Below, piece by piece: positions 1-4,627 of a stretch of 9,021 bases of DNA. Under the pieces are notes generated by a model that was not told the origin of the DNA, ran no database searches, and saw only the letters and a list, made by a program, of their open reading frames with translations. Each line of letters opens with the position of its first letter. Position 1 is the first letter of the stretch. Both the position numbers and the translations under genes were made by a program. Source of the DNA: JAYREN01 sp041908845 (GTDB lineage: Bacteria > Acidobacteriota > Holophagae > Holophagales > Holophagaceae); NCBI GenBank assembly GCA_041908845.1, contig JAYREN010000137.1:1-9021 (forward strand). Reading direction: 5' to 3'.

Positions 1-1003
1 GGTCGGAGTCAGATACCGGGCATCTCCCAAGGTCCACCACGGCGGCGGCCTCCAGCAGGGCGGGAAGGTCCACTCCCTCCGGCGGGGCGTCTGCGAGGTC
101 CCAGCCTCCGGGCTCCGTCTTGCCTGGCTTGGTCCAGGCCATGATCGGCGCGGGCAGCTCCACCAGGCGCACGGAGTTTCCTTCTTGGGCCAGGCGTGCG
201 GCAAGAGTCCGGGCGGCATCGATACCTGGGGCGTCTGCATCCGGCCACAGAGTCACTTCCCGGCCCTGGAGCGGGCTCAGGTCCACCTTCCGCACGGATT
301 GGGCGCCCATGAAGGCCATGGCCACCAGGGAAGGGGAAATGAGGGCGGCGGCATCGGCGGTTTTCTCACCCTCCACCAGCAGGACCGGAGCACCCGGCGC
401 GGCCTTGAGGCGCTCCAGCCCGTAGAGTGTGCGGGCGAAGTCCCCGCCCTGCCTCCACTGCTTTTTCGCGGAGTCCCAGGTAAAGGGGCGAACCTCTTTC
501 GTCTGGCCTGGAGGCTCCACCCGCACGCGAAGCAACAGGGCGCGGCCCTCCAGATCCCGGATAATCCAGTGTTCACCCGTGGCATGAATGGAGCCCTTCG
601 CCCACGCGATGAATCGCGGGATAGCCTCCAGGGCCTCATCAGGCACGGGCAGAAGCGGGCCTGCCTCTTTGCGCTTGCGGGGCGATGCCTCGGGTAGCGT
701 GGAAGGGTCCAGAGCCAGGAGTGAGGCCAGGTCTTCCGCGGCGCGGCCTTGGTCTGGGATGTTCTTGGTGTAGCTCCAAAGGCTCACCAGGTCCGAACCT
801 CCCGCGCCATCCCCGGCATTTTCCTTCCAGACACCACGGGCCCGGTTGAAGCTGAAGCTCTTCCGGGTCCGATCCTCCCGGTTCGGATTCAACATCACCA
901 CCTCATCCCCGGACACCTGGAATCCTGGATCGATGGCATAGGCCACGGCCTCCCAGCGGTCCAGCGCGGCGGCGGCAACGGCCTTGATTGCGGCGGGCTT
1001 CAT
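1..1003 (-). CDS. TOPRIM-domain DNA primase (primase/helicase N-terminal part), truncated by the window edge
   Basis: The reading frame is open from an ATG at 1003 to base 1 (334 codons seen, no stop). The start overlaps the stop of the preceding 67-aa gene as ATGA, so translation is probably coupled. Seen: residues 203-220 contain APVLLVEGEKTADAA, with the glutamate of TOPRIM motif I. Residues 249-260 contain EVTLWPDADAPG, the DxD of motif II. Residues 299-306 (GGWDLADA) match a motif common after the TOPRIM fold in phage and plasmid primases. Residues 48-76 (SFSFNR...W...DGAGGSDLVSLW) resemble the DnaG-type zinc-binding fold but lack its cysteines. Known: such proteins make RNA primers for phage, satellite or plasmid replication, and many carry a helicase or DUF927-like C-terminus. 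Inferred: this is the element's own replication protein. Whether a helicase domain follows is not visible. Confidence 0.88.
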   Translation of the reverse strand, partial: MKPAAIKAVAAAALDRWEAVAYAIDPGFQVSGDEVVMLNPNREDRTRKSFSFNRARGVWKENAGDGAGGSDLVSLWSYTKNIPDQGRAAEDLASLLALDPSTLPEASPRKRKEAGPLLPVPDEALEAIPRFIAWAKGSIHATGEHWIIRDLEGRALLLRVRVEPPGQTKEVRPFTWDSAKKQWRQGGDFARTLYGLERLKAAPGAPVLLVEGEKTADAAALISPSLVAMAFMGAQSVRKVDLSPLQGREVTLWPDADAPGIDAARTLAARLAQEGNSVRLVELPAPIMAWTKPGKTEPGGWDLADAPPEGVDLPALLEAAAVVDLGRCPVSDSD

Positions 1004-1203
1004 TCGCACCCCCCGCCGATCCCGCGCTCATTGAGGTAGGCGCCGGCCACCCCTGCCAACAAATCGAAGTCACCATTCCGGGTCTGCAGGCGCTGCATCA
1101 GGGCCTCGGGATTGGGGAGGCACTCCATGGCTTTCATGTTGTCGAGTTCATCGAGAGCCAGGGCCACGGCCACGGCGGAACATATCGCGGCGGGGCTCAT
1201 CAT
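1000..1203 (-). CDS. Small protein of unknown function (67 aa)
   Basis: I do not recognise this protein. The start chosen is the ATG at 1203, whose ATGA overlaps the TGA of the 101-aa gene before it. AAGAGGA lies about 6 bases upstream as ribosome binding site. The frame opens further upstream, but those starts would sit deep inside the neighbouring gene. The N-terminal third (AAICSAVAVALALDELDN) is alanine-rich and probably helical, too short and polar at its end for a convincing membrane segment. The rest (NPEALMQRLQTRNGDFDLLAG) looks like a small soluble helical protein, and the tail is GIGGGCE. It sits directly before the primase gene with an ATGA overlap at its own stop, so it may be an accessory replication factor or only an operon passenger. 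Confidence 0.7.
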   Translation of the reverse strand: MMSPAAICSAVAVALALDELDNMKAMECLPNPEALMQRLQTRNGDFDLLAGVAGAYLNERGIGGGCE

Positions 1204-1505
1204 TCCGAATCCTCTTCGCGGGGCCATGCGCCGATGCTCACGCGATCCCCACCGATTTCGCACAGGGCACCATGGAGGGCCCTGCCTGCAGCGGAGGCGA
1301 GGCTTTCGCGGTTCACCAGAATCCCGCCCTGCCCGTCAAAATCGAGCATGAAGACGGAGGGTGGAACGGTGAAGAGCACCCCTTCGGCCCATGCTCCGGC
1401 GTTTGCCGATTGGGCCATAGTCCAAAGATGCCGGGCTTCTCTGCGGATTTCCGCCGATTGGGGTTTCTCTTTCGCTTGGCGGCGGCGCTTCGCGTTTCGG
1501 CTCAC
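1200..1505 (-). CDS. Hypothetical protein (101 aa), GTG start
   Basis: Unrecognised. The start is a GTG at 1505 that overlaps the TGA of the 167-aa gene as GTGA. GGGAGG lies five bases upstream, a strong reason to prefer it over the more upstream start that the frame allows. The N-terminus is strongly basic (SRNAKRRRQAKEKP, residues 2-15), which suggests nucleic acid contact. The middle (EGVLFTVPPSVFMLDFDGQGGILVNRE) reads as alternating beta strands. The C-terminus is acidic (REEDSE). A helix-like stretch follows the basic tail (IRREARHLWTMAQSAN). Its last bases overlap the next gene (ATGA). Placement between the 167-aa and 67-aa unknowns and ahead of the primase suggests one co-translated block. 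Confidence 0.75.
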   Translation of the reverse strand: MSRNAKRRRQAKEKPQSAEIRREARHLWTMAQSANAGAWAEGVLFTVPPSVFMLDFDGQGGILVNRESLASAAGRALHGALCEIGGDRVSIGAWPREEDSE

Positions 1506-2005
1506 TTGTCCTCCCAGGCAGCGACACAAGCCTCAAGAGCACAGGCCATCATCCAGACAACGGCCTCCGCATCGTGTCGGGGGGGGCGGGTTTCTGGGAA
1601 GGTCAACCCTTCTTCGGAATCCATGGTCAATGCAACGGGTACAGACCCTGATTCACCCTTCAGGAATACAGGCAGCCCAAAACCGATCCGCTCCCCCGTG
1701 CCCAGAATGCGGGCACCCGTGGCGAAGGTGAGCACCGCAGCGAACAAGGCCTCTGGGTCATCCAATGCCTGCAGCGTGGCGAGAATACGAGGGAGTGCAA
1801 GTCCGGGCTCTCCCTGCTTCCGGCCTCCCCATTGCACGATGAATCCCGTCAGGTTCTCCGGGTTCGCTTCGAAGTTGAATGAAGTCCGAACGCCCTGGAT
1901 GGCAGATTCAGAGAATCCTGGGTACAGGGCTTCCAGGGCGGCAAGCTGAGGGCAGAGATCAAAGAGTTGCGTAGACAGGTTGATCTTCCTTGAGGGGGTA
2001 GCCAT
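1502..2005 (-). CDS. Hypothetical protein (167 aa)
   Basis: Unrecognised. The chosen start is the ATG at 2005 (protein begins MATPSRKINL), one base after the stop of the 80-aa gene, with GGGGGCC upstream. An in-frame ATG at 2020 is possible but has no good ribosome binding site. The protein has no predicted signal peptide or membrane span. Residues 10-30 (STQLFDLCPQLAALEALYPGF) look helical. Residues 50-70 include a strand-like region (TGFIVQWGGRKQGE). Residues 82-95 (QALDDPEALFAAVL) are helical, and the C-terminal 30 residues (AEAVVWMMACALEACVAAWEDK) form an alanine-rich helix with two cysteines. It overlaps the following 101-aa gene by four bases. Nothing in the sequence points to a reaction or partner. 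Confidence 0.78.
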   Translation of the reverse strand: MATPSRKINLSTQLFDLCPQLAALEALYPGFSESAIQGVRTSFNFEANPENLTGFIVQWGGRKQGEPGLALPRILATLQALDDPEALFAAVLTFATGARILGTGERIGFGLPVFLKGESGSVPVALTMDSEEGLTFPETRPPRHDAEAVVWMMACALEACVAAWEDK

Positions 2006-2006
2006 T

Positions 2007-2249
2007 TCAGCGGCCCCCATTCGTTTGGGCCTGGATGTCCTCCACCATCTCCAGGATTTCGAGAAGATCCGCCCTGGTGGCCGTGGCCTTGCGGTCTATC
2101 ACCAGGTCCAGGACGATGGCCTTCAGGGTCGCAAGATCATTCCCGAGGGCAGGGAGGAATTGAGGCATCAGGGCATTGAAGGTTGCCCGACTGATACACA
2201 CGGTCACGGTCACTTCTTCCGCGCTCTTGGCGGGCTCAGGAGTCGCCAT
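2007..2249 (-). CDS. Small hypothetical protein (80 aa)
   Basis: Unrecognised. The frame is open much further upstream, but the ATG at 2249 is preferred: it lies one base after the stop of the 70-aa HTH gene, has AAGGGGGC upstream, and avoids overlap with that gene. Seen: an acidic N-terminus (MATPEPAKSAEE), one clear strand (VTVTVCIS, residues 13-20), then helices (TFNALMPQFLPALG; LATLKAIVLDLVIDR; ADLLEILEMVEDIQA). The strand followed by helices is loosely like a ribbon-helix-helix or small dimerising regulator, but no diagnostic motif is present. It is followed after one base by the 167-aa gene. Position after a helix-turn-helix gene suggests a regulatory or accessory role; this is inference only. 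Confidence 0.72.
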   Translation of the reverse strand: MATPEPAKSAEEVTVTVCISRATFNALMPQFLPALGNDLATLKAIVLDLVIDRKATATRADLLEILEMVEDIQAQTNGGR

Positions 2250-2250
2250 C

Positions 2251-2463
2251 TCAGGCCCCCTTCTTCGCGCCGTTCTCCATCCAAGCGTCAAGATCCGCTT
2301 GGCGGTAACGCACCAGTGCCCCGGCCTTGTGGAACACGGGCCCGATGCCCTTGGTCCTCCAGTCGGCAAGGGTGAGTTTGGAGATTCCCCCAAGATAGGC
2401 CGCAGCGGCTTCAGGGCTGAGCCAGGGGGCGGGCGGGGCGGGTGGGTGAGTTGTGGTATCCAT
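2251..2463 (-). CDS. Excisionase/AlpA-family helix-turn-helix DNA-binding protein (70 aa)
   Basis: Residues 14-62 match the short MerR-like winged helix-turn-helix of excisionase and AlpA-type proteins. WLSPEAAAAYLGG forms the first helix pair, LTLADWRTKGIGPVF the recognition helix and turn, VRYRQADLDAWME the wing and last helix with its usual W. The proline-rich N-terminus (THPPAPPAPW) is likely disordered. Length is typical for the family. The ATG at 2463 has AAGGA four bases upstream. Known: such proteins bend DNA for excision or act as transcription activators in phages, satellites and islands. Here it is far from the integrase (about 5 kb) and near the replication block, so a transcription-regulator role is at least as likely as excision. 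The 80-aa gene follows after a single base, which suggests coupling. Confidence 0.85.
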   Translation of the reverse strand: MDTTTHPPAPPAPWLSPEAAAAYLGGISKLTLADWRTKGIGPVFHKAGALVRYRQADLDAWMENGAKKGA

Positions 2464-2542
2464 CGCTTCCTTTCATGGCCGGGATGGCCGATGGAGGAAT
2501 GATCCTGCGGGCGATGGGCTCTAGCGCGTGGGGAGAACTGGG

Positions 2543-3241
2543 CTACTTTTCTGCAGTTTTCCCCACTCCTGGCTTGGGTTTGATTTCACGGATGATGTCG
2601 GCCCATCCGTTTCCCCTAAATCCGGTTGCGATTTCGTGGACCATTCCCACGAATGTGACGAGAGGCCCCTTTCTGGTCCAGCCGGGGTCTTTTCCCCATC
2701 GCTTCAGAAGGTCTTTGCACTGCCAAACGAGAAGGCTTTTCGAATTCCCATCAGCCTGGAAGTGGGAAACATTCCGTGCCCCTGGGCATTGTGGAAGGCT
2801 CTGGATCGCGAGCTCTGCCACTTGTGCCAAAGCATCCAGGCGCGTCTGCCAGGATGGGCTACCCGATTTTTCATTCCCCCAAAGTGGGAATTCATCCAAA
2901 CCCGAAGAATGGAAAAGCGGGTGCTCATGATAAAGCGCGGGATGGATTGCATCCCCAAGACCAGAGACGCAAGCGCCACCAATCCACTGGTCTACCTTCC
3001 CCAAGGATTGCTCCAGCCTTCTCGCCAGAATGGCAATTTCGCTTAGGTGTGTACGGACCTTTGCCACTCCAGGGGCGTTTTCTTGGTCCCGGCGAAGCTC
3101 GAGAAAGCTCCCGACAATCTCCTGAATTTCGGCGATCGCCTCTTCTCGCTTAGCGTCTCCCTGGATGCCAAGCCTGCACAGAAGGTCTTCCAAGAGTGGC
3201 CCAGGCGGCAAAGGAGGATAGGTTTCCTCGAATTCATCCAT
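2543..3241 (-). CDS. Hypothetical protein (232 aa), less G+C-rich than its neighbours
   Basis: Unrecognised. The ATG at 3241 has GGAGGG just upstream and gives MDEFEETYPPLPPG. An in-frame start 24 codons earlier is possible but would place an intergenic hairpin in the coding region and has weaker support. Seen: a helical region at residues 31-51 (KREEAIAEIQEIVGSFLELRR) and another at 60-84 ending in VDQWIGG. Then a loop-rich middle with many histidines and tryptophans (ALYHEHPLFH; FPLWGNEK). The C-terminal part (LLVWQCKDLLKRWGKDPGW, then VTFVGMVHEIATGF) is compact. The closing GVGKT looks like a piece of a P-loop but lacks the context of one, so I read no ATPase function. Base composition is visibly more AT-rich than the flanking genes, which hints at a separate origin. 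Confidence 0.8.
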   Translation of the reverse strand: MDEFEETYPPLPPGPLLEDLLCRLGIQGDAKREEAIAEIQEIVGSFLELRRDQENAPGVAKVRTHLSEIAILARRLEQSLGKVDQWIGGACVSGLGDAIHPALYHEHPLFHSSGLDEFPLWGNEKSGSPSWQTRLDALAQVAELAIQSLPQCPGARNVSHFQADGNSKSLLVWQCKDLLKRWGKDPGWTRKGPLVTFVGMVHEIATGFRGNGWADIIREIKPKPGVGKTAEK

Positions 3242-3260
3242 GCACCCTCCTACCGGATGC

Positions 3261-3293
3261 CCTACATGGAGCGGCGCGGCGGGCCCGTGTAGG
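3261..3293. repeat. Intergenic hairpin ahead of the 232-aa gene
   Basis: Bases 3261-3269 pair with 3285-3293 over 9 bp with one G-T wobble and a 15-base GC-rich loop. It lies 11 bases upstream of the GGAGGG site of the 232-aa gene on the minus strand, in a 94-base gap after the 87-aa gene. No T-run follows, so it is not a standard terminator. It may be an mRNA processing or leader structure. Confidence 0.3.
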
Positions 3294-3335
3294 AGCGGGC
3301 TTTCGGCGGCCAAACCTAGCCGCGCCGATGGGTGA

Positions 3336-3599
3336 TCAGTTTACGGGTTCAAGGGTCCGCTGGAGTTCGAAAGCATCACATTGCACCCTGTCTGCCAGCC
3401 CATCCAGGGCCACCATCAAGCCGCGTACCGCGCTGGGGGTCATCGTGGCGTGGCCTTTGGCGTACGGCTCCAGCAGCTCCCCCAGGCCCCCAATGCCGTT
3501 GGAAATGTCGAGAAGGTCTTCTCCCACGTTGCCCATCGTGAGGAAGGGATGGGCTTCTTTCGAGGCGGGGCGGGCGGTGATACCTGCGGCGTGATTCAC
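3336..3599 (-). CDS. Small hypothetical protein (87 aa), GTG start
   Basis: Unrecognised. The start is a GTG at 3599 with AAGGAG five bases upstream, an almost ideal ribosome binding site. It overlaps the TGA of the RHH-like gene before it (GTGA). The protein is soluble and probably helical: NVGEDLLDISNGIGGLGELLEPYAK (residues 24-48) and SAVRGLMVALDGLADRVQCDAFELQRTL (56-83). The architecture of two amphipathic helix blocks suggests a dimer or partner-binding role. The overlap with a putative RHH DNA-binding protein raises the possibility of a two-gene antitoxin/toxin-like or regulator/co-regulator pair, but no toxin fold or active site is visible, so this is speculation. Confidence 0.75.
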   Translation of the reverse strand: MNHAAGITARPASKEAHPFLTMGNVGEDLLDISNGIGGLGELLEPYAKGHATMTPSAVRGLMVALDGLADRVQCDAFELQRTLEPVN

Positions 3600-3985
3600 A
3601 GATTCTCCTTCGATGATGGGCGCGTGGCCCGTTGGCTGATTTCGTGCGAAGCCAATACCAGGGCTTGCCCCCAGGCACGGCGAAGAGTTCGGGCGGCGGC
3701 GTGCGGGTCCTCCTGGGCCTCCAGGAAAGCCGCGGCCTCCCGTGCCATCTCCAGGACTGCGGCAGGCAGCTTGGGCAGCGGCGCGGGCGGGGCCTGGCCT
3801 GCCAAGGCCACGCGAATCAGATCATCCACCACCCTCCACACCGGCACCCCGGCGGCTTCGGCATGGGCCTCCAGGATGGATGCAGCATCCGGGCTCAGGT
3901 CCAGGCGCATCCTTGCCACCGGCCCGCGCTTCGGTCTTCCTCCACCCGCTCCTTGCCCCGCTCCTGGGTTCTTGGCTGTGACCAT
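3596..3985 (-). CDS. Ribbon-helix-helix-like DNA-binding protein (129 aa)
   Basis: Seen: a basic N-terminal arm with GGRPKRG (residues 15-21, AT-hook-like GRP core). Then the strand VARMRLDLS (23-31), the helix PDAASILEAHAEAAG (32-46), and a second helix VWRVVDDLIRVALAG (49-63). This strand-helix-helix order and length fit the MetJ/Arc-type fold of small repressors. Residues 64-75 are a proline-rich linker. The C-terminal half (AAVLEMAREAAAFLEA; HAAARTLRRAWGQALVLASHE) is helical and may oligomerise. The ATG at 3985 has GAGGTG close upstream. This ribosome binding site overlaps a near-copy of the repeat found further upstream (AGAGGTGAGC versus AGGGGTGAGC), consistent with autoregulation. It is the first gene of the leftward operon, where a repressor of the block would be expected. 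The RHH call rests on pattern only. Confidence 0.68.
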   Translation of the reverse strand: MVTAKNPGAGQGAGGGRPKRGPVARMRLDLSPDAASILEAHAEAAGVPVWRVVDDLIRVALAGQAPPAPLPKLPAAVLEMAREAAAFLEAQEDPHAAARTLRRAWGQALVLASHEISQRATRPSSKENL

Positions 3986-4085
3986 GGCTCACCTCTACCC
4001 CGAAGGATGCTCCCGCGCGCGCGAGGAATCAAGAAGGTTTTTGGGGTAGATTTACTTTCGATAATATCAATTATGTCACATTCGA

Positions 4086-4099
4086 GGGCTTGTAAGCCC
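4086..4099. repeat. Short inverted repeat GGGCTT-GT-AAGCCC
   Basis: A perfect 6-bp inverted repeat with a 2-base centre, inside the AT-rich control region. The near-perfect dyad is more like a protein-binding operator than an RNA hairpin, because a 2-base loop is too tight. It lies just upstream (in minus-strand sense) of the CATAAT candidate -10 element. Confidence 0.45.
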
Positions 4100-4100
4100 A

Positions 4101-4124
4101 ACCATTTCAACACCGGAAAATGGT
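4101..4124. repeat. Inverted repeat ACCATTT / AAATGGT
   Basis: A perfect 7-bp inverted repeat with a 10-base spacer, directly next to the 4086-4099 dyad. The spacing of half-sites is about 17 bases centre to centre, between one and two helical turns. It could be an operator for a dimeric regulator; no partner can be assigned from sequence. Confidence 0.4.
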
Positions 4125-4148
4125 CCATTGAAAAATCATACAGATTGG

Positions 4149-4227
4149 AAGGGGTGAGCGTGCGGCTGTGCCCCAGGGGTCGCCGGAATGGAGACACCTT
4201 CAGGGGTGAGCGAAATGCTCACCCCTT
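4149..4227. repeat. Three copies of the AGGGGTGAGC motif, two of them forming a 10-bp hairpin
   Basis: AAGGGGTGAGC occurs at 4149-4159 on the plus strand and at 4217-4227 on the minus strand. CAGGGGTGAGC occurs at 4201-4211 on the plus strand. The last two form a perfect 10-bp inverted repeat with a 5-base spacer (4202-4226). A one-mismatch copy, AGAGGTGAGC, is on the minus strand at 3987-3996, over the ribosome binding site of the RHH-like gene. The hairpin is not followed by a T-run in either direction, so a binding-site reading is preferred over a terminator. Confidence 0.6.
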
Positions 4228-4277
4228 GGAATGGCTTGGCATGGCAGCTCCCACCGTAACGATGGCACCCGATGGGC

Positions 4278-4568
4278 TCAGCCTGAGTGTTTCGCAGGAC
4301 GTCCGGGCCCCCTTCGGATGGGCAGAGGTGCGGTCTTGGCGCGGCGGGCCTGGTCCCAGGCCAGGATTGCGGACTCAAGGAAGACAGGGTTTGCCCCGCC
4401 GCAGGGGTCCGGGAAGGTGGGCAAGCCGTGGTCGCGGATCAGGCGGCGCAGGGCAGGGTATCCGATGCGTGTGCCCCCCTTGAGCCCTGCGATAACCTCC
4501 CGCGCTCGAGTGGCCGAGATGTAGACCTCAGGTGCAACTTTCAAGATCGGAGATGCTGAAGAGAGCAT
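4278..4568 (-). CDS. AlpA/excisionase-like DNA-binding protein with AT-hook-like tail (96 aa)
   Basis: The ATG at 4568 is chosen because GGAGG lies five bases before it. The in-frame ATG at 4580 overlaps that GGAGG and lacks its own site. Residues 35-76 (RIGYPALRRLIRDHGLP, then PVFLESAILAWDQARR) follow the AlpA-type pattern: helix, recognition helix with RLIR, a short wing, and the final hydrophobic-W helix. Residues 85-93 (RRGPGRPAK) hold a GRP core like an AT-hook, which binds the minor groove of AT-rich DNA. Such DNA lies just downstream at about 4040-4140. It follows the tape measure gene by 59 bases with no visible terminator, so the two may be co-transcribed. Known: AlpA-type proteins activate integrase or operon genes in satellites. 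Which promoter this one controls is not shown. Confidence 0.7.
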   Translation of the reverse strand: MLSSASPILKVAPEVYISATRAREVIAGLKGGTRIGYPALRRLIRDHGLPTFPDPCGGANPVFLESAILAWDQARRAKTAPLPIRRGPGRPAKHSG

Positions 4569-4627
4569 GGAAACCTCCATCTATCGATTCTCCCAGGTTG
4601 GAGATTTCGCAGTCTGCCTCAGCGTCA

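Larger units (their letters stand above)
3986..4277. promoter_or_regulatory. Non-coding control region between the AlpA-like gene and the leftward operon
   Basis: This 292-base stretch carries no convincing gene. Bases about 4040-4140 are clearly AT-richer than the rest of the window. It holds three inverted repeats and a repeated AGGGGTGAGC motif (listed separately). On the minus strand an ATTATG complement at 4070-4075 gives CATAAT, a plausible -10 element, but no -35 hexamer sits at a proper distance, so I do not call an exact promoter. Its position directly ahead of the RHH-like gene makes it the likely promoter/operator for the replication operon. An origin of replication is the alternative, given the AT-rich core and repeats in an element that encodes its own primase. 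Confidence 0.5.

Noticed and set aside
988..1949. Long plus-strand open frames opposite the small-gene block
   Set aside because: High G+C content creates long antisense frames. They lack ribosome binding sites and recognisable motifs, while the minus-strand genes have both and fit together as overlapping genes.
3895..4197. Minus-strand open frame of 100 codons across the control region
   Set aside because: It has a GTG start with no good ribosome binding site, overlaps the start of the RHH-like gene in another frame, and its C-terminal part is a composition-biased read of that gene. A short stretch (DHFPVLKWLGLQALECDIID) looks protein-like but is not enough.
4202..4226. Rho-independent terminator at the 10-bp hairpin
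   Set aside because: No T-run follows on either strand, and the same motif occurs outside the hairpin in direct orientation.
4136..4378. Minus-strand 80-codon frame overlapping the AlpA-like gene
   Set aside because: It lies inside the AlpA-like gene in another frame, and its apparent amino acid repetition is explained by the AGGGGTGAGC DNA repeats.
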